From NCBI GenBank assembly GCA_036250195.1, contig JAVHZZ010000012.1:92562115-92626114 (forward strand): 64,000 bases of DNA, read 5' to 3'. Shown in pieces: positions 40,401 to 47,500 of this stretch (position 1 is the stretch's first letter; every line of letters starts with the position of its first letter). Both the position numbers and the translations under genes were made by a program. The notes below the pieces were generated by a model. It was not told the DNA's origin. It saw nothing but the letters and a program-made list of their open reading frames with translations, and made no database searches. Origin of the DNA: Mixophyes australis (Eukaryota; Chordata; Amphibia; Anura; Limnodynastidae).

Positions 40401-40969
40401 CTTACAGGCTCAGTGGATGGGGCAGAGCAGCTCTTAGGTCACCCAGCATACAGCAGCTGTCTTACAGGCTCAGTGGATGGGGGCAGAGCAGCTCTTAGGT
40501 CACCCAGCATACAGCAGCTGTCTTACAGGCTCAGTGGATGGGGGCAGAGCAGCTCTTAGGTCACCCAGCATATAGCAGCTGTCTTACAGGCTCCGCGGAT
40601 GGGGGCAGAGCAGCTCTTAGGTCACCCAGCATACAGCAGCTGTCTTACAGGCTCAGTGGATGGGGGCAGAGCAGCTCTTAGGTCACCCAGCATACAGCAG
40701 CTGTCTTACAGGCTCAGTGGATGGGGGCAGAGCAGCTCTTAGGTCACCCAGCATATAGCAGCTGTCTTACAGGCTCAGTGGATGGGGGCAGAGCAGCTCT
40801 TAGGTCACCCAGCATACAGCAGCTGTCTTACAGGTTCCGCGGATGCCGCTTTTATTTCCAAGTAGGTCTGATTTGTGCATTTATTTCATGTCCTCACACT
40901 GATGCCTGAAACTGATCTTTCTCTTGTTTTCAGAAAAACTTCCAGCAAACTTCTTCCTTTCTGGTCTGA
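19120..40969 (+). CDS. F11R: Junctional adhesion molecule A (10 coding exons)
   Basis: F11R/JAM-A is a single-pass immunoglobulin-superfamily receptor of tight junctions, leukocytes and platelets. It dimerises through its first Ig domain and binds PDZ scaffolds such as ZO-1, AF-6 and PAR-3. The coding exons are 19120-19159, 32037-32084, 32387-32497, 32701-32856, 32934-33136, 33500-33599, 33701-33808, 34746-34755, 35558-35603 and 40934-40969. Every intron is GT-AG and all phases join without a stop, giving 285 residues (human 299). Residues 1-19 are a signal peptide ending AAVLG. Ig domain 1 has C35 and C95 plus the JAM dimer motif RVE at 45-47. Ig domain 2 has C142 and C201 and a conserved NSS glycosylation site at N174. 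A transmembrane helix spans about 226-247. The tail carries KKVIYSQ and ends SSFLV, a JAM-A-type PDZ ligand, which argues against JAM-B or JAM-C. Introns 1, 7 and 9 are filled with minisatellites. Confidence 0.95.
19160..20207 (+). repeat. 57-bp minisatellite derived from F11R exon 1/donor
   Basis: There are about 18 tandem units, mainly 57 bp with 51-bp and 56-bp variants. A typical unit reads CTGTACTGGGGGTGCTCAGC, CTCTACCTGTGTGAGTATAT, then a GGGGGAGGGGGATATAC purine run. The GGGGTGCT(G/C)AGCCT...CTGTGTGAGTA portion mirrors the end of exon 1 and its donor (GGGGGTGCTGAGCCTGTGTAAGTA). Sixteen units carry GTGAGT, one carries GTAAGT (near 20094) and one has GTTAGT. The exon-1 frame stays open through the first units to about 19587, but this is probably intronic rather than coding. 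Confidence 0.9.
20265..20303. repeat. (TG)n followed by a G run
   Basis: A TG dinucleotide tract runs directly into about 17 consecutive Gs. It is simple-sequence DNA in F11R intron 1. Confidence 0.9.
20304..20690. other. Intron 1 sequence, nothing recognised
   Basis: This is unique-looking intronic DNA. The short open frames show no domain or codon signal, and I see no RNA gene or repeat of a known family. Confidence 0.5.
20700..20810. repeat. Interspersed-repeat fragment with ZNF143-like motif
   Basis: It contains GCATGCTGGGGCTTGTAGT (20750-20768) followed by TTCACAACTCCTGGAGAGCC and ACAAGTTGACCA. This arrangement is familiar from vertebrate interspersed repeats. The complement of the core reads ACTACAAGCCCCAGCATGC, close to the Staf/ZNF143 site type ACTACAATTCCCAGCATGC. 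Repeat family and boundaries are uncertain. Confidence 0.4.
20811..21689. other. Intron 1 sequence, nothing recognised
   Basis: Several overlapping minus-strand open frames (for example 21271-20879 and 21330-21115) have glutamine/threonine-rich translations without any domain I recognise. They may be remnants of a decayed mobile element. No gene is called. Confidence 0.4.
21690..21985 (+). mobile_element. SINE with LINE-type 3' tail
   Basis: The centre carries the widespread vertebrate SINE block GAGTTTGTATGTT...GGATTTCCTCCAGGTGCTCC...CCTCCCACACTCCAAAAACA, followed by GGTTAATTGGCT. The 3' end reads GACTGTAAGCT, then CTGTACAGCGCTGCGGG and GGCGCTATATAAATAAATGG. That tail matches the 3' end of the L2/CR1-type LINEs in the same intron, as expected for a SINE mobilised by a LINE partner. 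A V-SINE-like class is likely; the exact family is not assigned. Confidence 0.7.
21986..22440. other. Intron 1 sequence between SINE and LINE
   Basis: No gene is recognised. There is a short local duplication of TGGTGATGTAATTTACCCTTGG near 22330-22370. Confidence 0.5.
22886..23671 (-). pseudogene. LINE ORF2 C-terminal region
   Basis: An open 261-codon stretch follows the polymerase core. It contains the thumb-like [14 protein letters not shown] and [13 protein letters not shown] segments and ends [12 protein letters not shown], all typical of L2/CR1-clade ORF2 C-termini. It is a terminal segment of the broken ORF2, not a separate gene. Confidence 0.85.
23600..24532 (-). pseudogene. LINE reverse transcriptase, frameshifted
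   Basis: Consecutive pieces in different frames match LINE reverse transcriptase. [13 protein letters not shown]...NYRPISLL and LQSGFRP lie in one frame. STETALAKV...[13 protein letters not shown] lies in a second. [13 protein letters not shown] and the catalytic YADD (23734-23723) lie in a third. The motif order is canonical for L2/CR1 elements. The frame changes show inactivating indels. Confidence 0.85.
25060..25705 (-). pseudogene. LINE endonuclease domain (APE type)
   Basis: Within the 24581-26146 minus-strand frame, residues 148-360 show the APE-endonuclease motifs of non-LTR elements. They are WNARS (metal-binding Asn), TETWL (catalytic Glu), VIYRPP, LGDFN and SDHH. The enzyme nicks target DNA to prime reverse transcription. 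The catalytic residues look intact in this part, but the downstream frame is broken. The hydrophobic residues before about 140 come from repeat-rich 5' sequence and are probably not protein. Confidence 0.85.
25850..26305. repeat. Degenerate repeats at LINE 5' side
   Basis: Imperfect repeats of AACAGTRAGATAATAAGGAC and GACAGGTAAGAATRATA blocks are followed by two copies of an ATCAGGAAAAACAARATAAWGGCATATAAA segment (about 26186-26215 and 26261-26290). They lie just upstream (in the LINE sense) of the endonuclease and may be its 5' UTR. Confidence 0.6.
26310..27592. repeat. 73-bp tandem array
   Basis: About 17.5 copies of a 73-bp unit: CAGTTGATGCAGATAAGCCA, GGGATTCAGCAGGAGAAGGG, TTAATTGACAAGCCGGGTCG, GTACACAGTAGAT. 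Adjacent units are exactly 73 bp apart (for example 26379 and 26452). The array sits on the 5' side of the minus-strand LINE, so it could be promoter monomers of that element. The last copies (27420-27592) differ almost only by T to C changes. Confidence 0.93.
27790..27965 (-). mobile_element. LINE 3' tail fragment
   Basis: On the minus strand it reads TTAGATCGTAAGCTTATTTG...GGCCATC, then TACAGCGCTACATAATG and CTTTATAAATAAA. This is the same 3' UTR architecture as the L2/CR1-type elements nearby. It is severely 5'-truncated and has no coding sequence. Confidence 0.6.
27966..28800. other. Intron 1 sequence, nothing recognised
   Basis: Minus-strand open frames at 28379-28002 and 28708-28472 give translations I cannot assign. 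They could be remnants of a decayed retroelement. No gene is called. Confidence 0.4.
28821..29400 (+). mobile_element. 5'-truncated L2/CR1-type LINE, 3' end
   Basis: From 28824 the plus strand translates without interruption to a LINE ORF2 C-terminus: [40 protein letters not shown], then [15 protein letters not shown], with a stop near 29150. It aligns motif by motif with the C-terminus of the minus-strand LINE at 22886-23671 but is clearly diverged. The 3' end is GGCGCTATATAAATAAATGT then GATGATGA. The frame is intact but lacks endonuclease and polymerase. Confidence 0.85.
29401..30127. other. Intron 1 sequence, nothing recognised
   Basis: No gene, RNA or clear repeat is recognised between the LINE fragment and the 39-bp array. 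Confidence 0.5.
30128..31067. repeat. 39-bp tandem array with TATA-like core
   Basis: About 24 copies of GGTTGCAGTATGTATGGATG then CCGTCTATATAAGGGAGGG. Variation is confined to a few sites (GTATGT/GTACGT/GTACAT, GCC/GCT). Because 39 is a multiple of three and the unit lacks stops in several frames, long frames exist on both strands (30138-31106, 29983-31095, and 31077-30061 on minus). None looks like a protein gene. Each unit contains TATATAAG. Confidence 0.95.
31068..31429. other. Intron 1 sequence, nothing recognised
   Basis: AT-rich unique sequence without recognisable features. Confidence 0.5.
31430..31995. repeat. C-rich irregular repeats before F11R exon 2
   Basis: Irregular copies of CCCAGGAATAGTGYGCTGTR then CCTACCCATGTT are separated by C runs, the longest about 30 bp (31760-31790). 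The array ends about 40 bp before the exon 2 acceptor. Poly-C tracts are also likely assembly-error sites. Confidence 0.85.
32037..32084 (+). CDS. F11R: F11R exon 2
   Basis: Acceptor TTATCCCCAG and donor AGCC|GTAAGT flank a 48-nt exon. It encodes the end of the signal peptide and the mature N-terminus [10 protein letters not shown], the first strand of Ig domain 1. Confidence 0.9.
32387..32497 (+). CDS. F11R: F11R exon 3 (Ig domain 1, first half)
   Basis: Acceptor TTTCTTTCAG, donor CACAG|GTAGGT, 111 nt. It holds the first disulfide cysteine (FKCNY) and NPRVEWKF, which contains the R-(V/I/L)-E motif used by JAM proteins for dimerisation. Confidence 0.95.
32701..32856 (+). CDS. F11R: F11R exon 4 (Ig domain 1, second half)
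   Basis: Acceptor CTGTCCTAG, donor TTTTAG|GTAACC, 156 nt. It encodes the D-x-G-x-Y-x-C signature as DSGDYVCEV, which supplies the second disulfide cysteine, and ends with KLVVL before the inter-domain linker. Confidence 0.96.
32934..33136 (+). CDS. F11R: F11R exon 5 (Ig domain 2, first part)
   Basis: Acceptor CTTCTCCAG, donor GTACTG|GTAAGG, 203 nt. It starts with VPPS, has the domain-2 cysteine in ELVCNE, the core tryptophan in VWYKD, and the conserved MPANPKS and NSSY segments found in mammalian JAM-A. Confidence 0.96.
33500..33599 (+). CDS. F11R: F11R exon 6 (Ig domain 2, end)
   Basis: Acceptor GCTCTTTAG, donor GTCA|GTAAGT, 100 nt. It contains [10 protein letters not shown], the second half of the domain-2 disulfide. 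Confidence 0.95.
33701..33808 (+). CDS. F11R: F11R exon 7 (transmembrane segment)
   Basis: Acceptor CTTTGGCAG, donor TGGGG|GTGAGT, 108 nt. It encodes [10 protein letters not shown] followed by a long hydrophobic helix and then [10 protein letters not shown], matching the JAM-A stem, membrane span and first cytoplasmic residues. Confidence 0.95.
33868..34485. repeat. Seven-copy 83-91-bp repeat in F11R intron 7
   Basis: Units start TCATGTAGGGTGACATCCTT and end ACCTGCTCAGTAACTCT. GACATCC occurs at 33881, 33964, 34053, 34140, 34227, 34316 and 34407. A G-rich stretch (about 34508-34531) follows. Confidence 0.92.
34746..34755 (+). CDS. F11R: F11R exon 8 (10-nt microexon)
   Basis: A 10-nt exon, GCAAAAACAA, lies between a strong acceptor (TTTTATTTCAG) and donor GTAAGT. 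It is required to keep the frame from exon 7 (phase 1) to exon 9 (phase 2) and adds Gly-Lys-Asn to the cytoplasmic tail. Joining exon 7 directly to exon 9 would shift the frame. Confidence 0.85.
35558..35603 (+). CDS. F11R: F11R exon 9 (cytoplasmic tail)
   Basis: A T-rich tract and CTTGCAG precede the 46-nt exon; the donor is GTGAC|GTAAGT. It encodes [15 protein letters not shown], very close to the mammalian JAM-A tail with its phosphorylatable tyrosine. Confidence 0.93.
35928..40848. repeat. 61-bp minisatellite filling F11R intron 9
   Basis: About 81 copies of GCAGAGCAGCTCTTAGGTCA, CCCAGCATACAGCAGCTGTC, TTACAGGCTCAGTGGATGGG, G. Some units lose one G (60 bp). Variant positions (CATACAGC/CATGCAGC/CATATAGC, CTGTCT/CTTTCT, CAGTGG/CCGCGG) recur in runs. 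Matching variant series lie about 426 bp apart (for example near 37600 and 38025), suggesting seven-unit higher-order blocks. Every unit contains CTGTCTTACAGG, which resembles a 3' splice site. The repeated small plus-strand frames are artefacts of the array. Confidence 0.95.
40934..40969 (+). CDS. F11R: F11R exon 10 (C-terminus, PDZ ligand)
   Basis: Acceptor CTCTTGTTTTCAG, then 36 nt encoding [11 protein letters not shown] and TGA. The SSFLV end is the hallmark PDZ-binding sequence of JAM-A. The exon lies only about 85 bp after the intron-9 minisatellite. Confidence 0.95.
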   Translation, partial: KNFQQTSSFLV

Positions 40970-41090
40970 TGACAAGACAGCGTAAATAGCTGTTCCATAA
41001 TCTGTCTGCCTTCACGTTTATTGTGCCAGAAGATCTTCATATACGTGAGCTTAGGTGACATTCCAAGATTCCACAAGCTGAGAAACAAAG

Positions 41091-41131
<41 letters not shown>

Positions 41132-42000
41132 AGGAGAGACGCAAGAAAACTATGAATTAACTGTAAGATATTTATAATCCCAGACGTCTTCCTTATTAGA
41201 TAACTCTTTATTATATGTACAGGTCATTCGCTGATCTGGTAATGTGGCCGTTCCTAGGTGTAGTGTGGTCACCTGCTTGTTCTTGTGTCTGAAATCCATA
41301 TCTGGTTTGATCCCACCTACCATGTACATTTTATATATTTATTGATCTGCAGGCCAGACCCTTAGAGCTTCAGATGGCTGACGGTGTCTTGGGCTGGCCT
41401 GCCACCAAAGGACCAATCGGGTCCCTCCGCTCAGGCACCAAGAGACAAGATTTACATGCCATATCACGTTGGAGATAGCGATGGGGTCAGCAGATGTCAT
41501 CTCACCAGGTTTTCAGAGATGCCGGTCAGTTAAACCCGTTGGCAGGAATATTGGTGTTATTTTCACCAGTATTACTGCATGTGAGTTCAGCATTGGTAAA
41601 ATGTTCTGTTCTTGCTACAAACACCTGATTTTTCTTCTTAACCACCCTAATAATAAAATGAGCTTAAGGCTATTGATGCACTGGAGCAAATGAAGAGTGA
41701 GATTGCCGTGCATGAGTTGTACTATGGGTCTGCCGTCTTGTGATCTCCTCAGAGAGGTGCGATGTACCAGGACCTCTGGATACTGTGCAACTGGAGGATC
41801 TGTACCCTGCGGCAGAGCTTTACCCCACTAAATCATTCACCATGTCTGCTGTAACTGGGGGTGAATAGATTTGTTTCCCTGGGAGTGGGGGGTTAACGGG
41901 GTTATGTCTTTTATGTCATGTCTAATATTTTTACATTCTTGTGTTTTCTATCAAGTTTTAATCTTATATTTGGGAATAAATCTCCTGAACCAAGAAATGT
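40970..42000 (+). other. F11R: F11R 3' UTR (inferred)
   Basis: Non-coding sequence follows the F11R stop. Candidate poly(A) signals AATAAA occur at 41652-41657 and 41975-41980. The second is followed by a GT-rich stretch (TGTTGTCCTGTGTTCTAG) suited to cleavage, so the transcript may end near 42000. A (GT)n tract lies at 41093-41125. The end is inferred from signals only. Confidence 0.5.
41975..41980 (+). terminator. F11R: Candidate F11R polyadenylation signal
   Basis: Canonical AATAAA with a downstream GT-rich element, about 1 kb after the F11R stop codon. Confidence 0.45.
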
Positions 42001-42099
42001 TGTCCTGTGTTCTAGTTGGTATTTGGCTTTTTACTGATCTGTCCAGGTCCCACAACCTCCAAGTAGAGTGAGGCCAAGAATGAAATCTGATAAAGGCTC

Positions 42100-42548
42100 A
42101 GCAGTAGGGGATAATTGTCAGTATGGTGGGAAAACCTCTTCTAGAGAGTTATAAACTTCAATAGTAACCCAAGGTTTAAGAGGGGATCAAGAGAGCTGCA
42201 TGTGGTAAGCTTCCAATTTAGGAGTGGCCAAGCCACCTCTAAGCTTGGAGCGAAACATTCGGTCTCTGGAGAGTCTAGGGCGTTTATTGTACCAAATAAA
42301 ATGAGTTTCTACCAAGTAGAATTTATTTGACAGATCTGGGGGCCAGGTAAGGGATAGAGCTGAACAGATGCAGGATCTTTGGGAGCAGCATCATTCATAG
42401 CGGCCTCTCTCCCCAGCCAAGAGATTTCATCATTTACCCAAGTTTTAGTGAGTGTGTCAAAATGTCTTAGTCGCGGTTGGTAATTACACGAATACTGAAC
42501 CAGGGGGGGATACGAATTCCTAGGTATGTCATAAATGGGGGGCACCAA
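42100..42548 (-). mobile_element. L1-type LINE ORF2 fragment
   Basis: Minus-strand translation in shifting frames gives YLGIRIPPW, then ISWLGREAAM, NKFYLVETHFIWYNKRPRL and KLRGGLATPKLEAY. These match the C-terminal part of L1-clade ORF2, where the usual forms are YLGI, SWLGR, FIWxNKRPR and GGLxxPxxxxY. It is frameshifted and truncated, and its upstream side abuts the 32-bp array. Confidence 0.7.
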
Positions 42549-42570
42549 TGAAACTTATACTGGAACTGTA

Positions 42571-43212
42571 AGGGCCGTATTGAGTCCTGTGGAAGGGCAG
42601 CAAGGGCCGTATTGAGTCCTGTGGAAGGGCAGCAAGGGCCGTAATGAGTCCTGTGGCAGGGCAGCAAGGGCCGTAATGAGTCCTGTGGCAGGGCAGCAAG
42701 GGCCGTAATGAGTCCTGTGGAAGGGCAGCAAGGGCCGTAATGAGTCCTGTGGAAGGGCAGCAAGGGCCGTAATGAGTCCTGTGGAAGGGCAGCAAGGGCC
42801 GTAATGAGTCCTGTGGAAGGGCAGCAAGGGCCGTAAGGAGTCCTGTGGAAGGGCAGCAAGGGCCGTATTGAGTCCTGTGGAAGGGCAGCAAGGGCCGTAT
42901 TGAGTCCTGTGGAAGGGCAGCAAGGGCCGTATTGAGTCCTGTGGAAGGGCAGCAAGGGCCCTATTGAGTCCTGTGGAAGGGCAGCAAGGGCCGTATTGAG
43001 TCCTGTGGAAGGGCAGCAAGGGCCGTATTGAGTCCTGTGGAAGGGCAGCAAGGGCCGTATTGAGTCCTGTGGAAGGGCAGCAAGGGCCGTATTGAGTCCT
43101 GTGGAAGGGCAGCAAGGGCCGTATTGAGTCCTTTGGAAGGGCAGCAAGGGCCGTATTGAGTCCTATGGAAGGGCAGCAAGGGCCGTATTGAGTCCTATGG
43201 AAGGGCAGCACA
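42571..43212. repeat. 32-bp tandem array
   Basis: Twenty copies of AGGGCCGTATTGAGTCCTGT then GGAAGGGCAGCA, with GTAATG/GTATTG and GGAAGG/GGCAGG variants. Because 32 is not a multiple of three, all three minus-strand frames cycle through the same 32-residue pattern. The long frames 43232-42555 and 43147-42467 are therefore not genes. Confidence 0.95.
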
Positions 43213-44589
43213 AGACTTTTAAACTTATCCAAGGAAGGAATTTGATGTCTGGAAACGTCAGTTTTTATTCTGCAAAATCTGCATATTATTTTATAGAATG
43301 ATGATGATAATTGATGATGATGATAAATATGATGACTGCCAGGACACCAAGAACATTATGGCACAAGCCCAAACTAAAGTCCTGGTATCTAGGGGTTCAG
43401 GATCACAGGATGTATTTTTATTACAGATGGCAGAAATAACTGTAACCAATAGCAACTATATCAGATAAATACTTTAAAATAAGGCCCGAATGATCACCAT
43501 GCTCCAAACAACCCACAACCGCACCCAGTGTATGTTATCCCTCAACTGAAAGACTTAATACAGTCTAGTCTGTTACTGTTCCCAGCTGTAGAAATGAACT
43601 CCGGCTAGACCAGCCACGTACCAGCAGTACTCAGTCAGTTTCTATGGAGATCCAGGGTGGGTACACAGCACAAACAGAGTACTTAGTGTCTGGTGAAGCT
43701 GCTTGACTGATTCCTATAGCCCCTGTTAAAACTGTTGTCCAGCCAAGCTGTTGCTGAGGTCCAGTGTCCTAATGTTGTTGTCCCTGCAAAGAAGTCTTCT
43801 GATCCTTCGAAGGTCTTATTTTTGGCCGTTTTATTTTTCTATTCCCCGGCCAAGCTGTTGGCCAGGATGTTACTTCAGGACAAGCTGTTCCGGCACTCTT
43901 CTGATCCTGCATATCCCGGGCCGCTCAGCCAAAGGTCTCTAACAAGGTGGCAGGGACCTGAACACCAGTCACCCTACTCTGGTAGGCACACCAGGTGAAC
44001 GGATCCATGAGCAGCTCCTGATGGAGCAGGATAAGTAACAGAGATTGGCAAGCACCACAATGGAGCTGGTAGTAGACAACACTCTACCACCAGGCTTACC
44101 AGAATCCAGGACATCCTCAGGCTCCCCTGCAGAGTTATTCCCAGGTCATTCACGATTTTATGACATAGAAGGGTTTTTAAACAGTCCAGACTTCCTGGTT
44201 TACCTGTAAAGTGGTTCTTGGCCAAGATATAGAGAAGGATCCGTATTGTAATCAATGAGTATATGTGCAACCTACCTGGCTATAGTTGTGACCATACAGT
44301 ATCCCCAGATGTCTGCAATAGTGAGAGTCTGGATGACAGTTGCTGTCACAATAATGATGAATATTGATGATTATATGACCGGTTGCTGCATTCTGCTCCT
44401 GTATCCGCTGTGTGTTTCACTGTTACTATGGTTGTTCGGTGATGGCCTCCTGGAAGCAGTAGGACCTGAAGGAGGAAGTGATGGCCGGGAATCTACCTGC
44501 AGAGTTCCAGCATCTCTGGTCTGTTTAACGTTTAATCGCCCCCAGATCCTTCAGATGTTACTAGTGAAGATACTGTAAGAAGATAAAAT
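43213..44589. other. Intergenic sequence, nothing firmly recognised
   Basis: Short open frames such as 43735-43998 show no recognisable domain. The segment 43690-44000 has repeated CAAGCTGTTG and TCTTCTGATCCT phrases, as in a degenerate interspersed repeat. Confidence 0.4.
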
Positions 44590-47500
44590 ACTTACTGTAC
44601 CTGATACTGTGGGTGCAGTATATATTATTCCAGTATATAGTTACTGTACCTGATACTGTGGGTGCAGTATATAGTCTTCCAGTATACAGTTACTGTACCT
44701 GATACTGTGGGTGCAGTATATATTATTCCAGTATACAGTTACTGTACCTGATACTGTGGGTGCAGTATATAGTCTTCCAGTATACAGTTACTGACACCTG
44801 ATAATGTGGGTGCAGTATATAGTCTTCCAGTATACAGTTACTGTACCTGATACTGTGGGTGCAGTATATATTATTCCAGTATACAGTTACTGTACCTGAT
44901 ACTGTGGGTGCAGTATATATTATTCCAGTATAAAAGTTACTGTACCTGATACTGTGGGTGCAGTATATATTATTCCAGTATAAAAGTTACTGACACCTGA
45001 TACTGTGGGTGCAGTATATAATATTACAGTATACAGTTACTGACACCTGATACTGTGGGTGCAGTATATATTATTCCAGTATACAGTTACTGACACCTGA
45101 TACTGTGGGTGCAGTATATAGTCTTCCAGTATACAGTTACTGTACCTGATACTGTGGGTGCAGTATATATTATTCCAGTATACAGATACTGACACCTGAT
45201 ACTGTGGGTGCAGTATATAATATTCCAGTATACAGTTACTGTACCTGATACTGTGGGTGCAGTATATATTATTCCAGTATATAGTTACTATACCTGATAC
45301 TGTGGGTGCAGTATATATTATTCCAGTATATAGTTACTGTACCTGATACTGTGGGTGCAGTATATATTATTACAGTATACAGTTACTGACACCTGATACT
45401 GTGGGTGCAGTATATATTATTCCAGTATATAGTTACTGTACCTGATACTGTGGGTGCAGTATATATTATTCCAGTATACAGTTACTGTACCTGATACTGT
45501 GGGTGCAGTATATATTATTCCAGTATACAGATACTGACACCTGATACTGTGGGTGCAGTATATAATATTCCAGTATACAGTTACTGTACCTGATACTGTG
45601 GGTGCAGTATATATTATTCCAGTATATAGTTACTATACCTGATACTGTGGGTGCAGTATATATTATTCCAGTATATAGTTACTGTACCTGATACTGTGGG
45701 TGCAGTATATATTATTACAGTATACATATACTGACACCTGATACTGTGGGTGCAGTATATATTACAGTATACAGTTACTGTACCTGATACTGTGGGTGCA
45801 GTATATATTATTACAGTATACAGTTACTGTACCTGATACTGTGGGTGCAGTATATATTATTACAGTATACAGTTACTGTACCTGATACTGTGGGTGCAGT
45901 ATATATTATTCCAGTATACAGTTACTGTACCTGATACTGTGGGTGCAGTATATATTATTACAGTATACAGTTACTGTACCTGATACTGTGGGTGCAGTAT
46001 ATATTATTACAGTATACAGTTACTGACACCTGATACTGTGGGTGCAGTATATAATATTACAGTATACAGTTACTGTACCTGATACTGTGGGTGCAGTATA
46101 TATTATTCCAGTATACAGTTACTGTACCTGATACTGTGGGTGCAGTATATATTACAGTATACAGTTACTGTACCTGATACTGTGGGTGCAGTATATATTA
46201 TTACAGTATACAGTTACTGACACCTGATACTGTGGGTGCAGTATATAATATTACAGTATACACTTACTGTACCTGATACTGTGGGTGCAGTATATATTAT
46301 TCCAGTATACAGTTACTGTACCTGATACTGTGGGTGCAGTATATATTATTCCAGTATACAGTTACTGTACCTGATACTGTGGGTGCAGTATATATTATTA
46401 CAGTATACAGTTACTGACACCTGATACTGTGGGTGCAGTATATAATATTACAGTATACAGTTACTGTACCTGATACTGTGGGTGCAGTATATATTATTAC
46501 AGTATACAGTTACTGTACCTGATACTGTGGGTGCAGTATATATTATTACAGTATACAGTTACTGTACCTGATACTGTGGGTGCAGTATATATTATTACAG
46601 TATACAGTTACTGACACCTGATACTGTGGGTGCAGTATATAATATTACAGTATACAGTTACTGTACCTGATACTGTGGGTGCAGTATATATTATTCCAGT
46701 ATACAGTTACTGTACCTGATACTGTGGGTGCAGTATATATTATTCCAGTATATAGTTACTGTACCTGATACTGTGGGTGCAGTATATATATTACAGTATA
46801 CAGTTACTGTACCTGATACTGTGGGTGCAGTATATATTATTCCAGTATACAGTTACTGTACCTGATACTGTGGGTGCAGTATATATTATTACAGTATACA
46901 GTTACTGTACCTGATACTGTGGGTGCAGTATATATTATTACAGTATACAGTTACTGACACCTGATACTGTGGGTGCAGTATATAATATTACAGTATACAG
47001 TTACTGTACCTGATACTGTGGGTGCAGTATATATTATTACAGTATACAGTTACTGTACCTGATACTGTGGGTGCAGTATATATTATTACAGTATACAGTT
47101 ACTGTACCTGATACTGTGGGTGCAGTATATATTATTACAGTATACAGTTACTGACACCTGATACTGTGGGTGCAGTATATAATATTACAGTATACACTTA
47201 CTGTACCTGATACTGTGGGTGCAGTATATATTATTCCAGTATACATATACTGACACTTGATACTGTGGGTGCAGTATATATTATTCCAGTATACAGTTAC
47301 TGTACCTGATACTGTGGGTGCAGTATATATTATTCCAGTATATAGTTACTGTACCTGATACTGCGTGTGCAGTATATATTATTCCAGTATATAGTTACTG
47401 TACCTGATACTGTGGGTGCAGTATATATTATTCCAGTATACAGTTACTGTACCTGATACTGTGGGTGCAGTATATAATATTCCAGTATACAATTACTGTA

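Noticed and set aside
42467..43232. Three minus-strand frames of about 220 codons
   Set aside because: All three frames cycle through the same 32-residue pattern because the unit is 32 bp; this is a repeat artefact.
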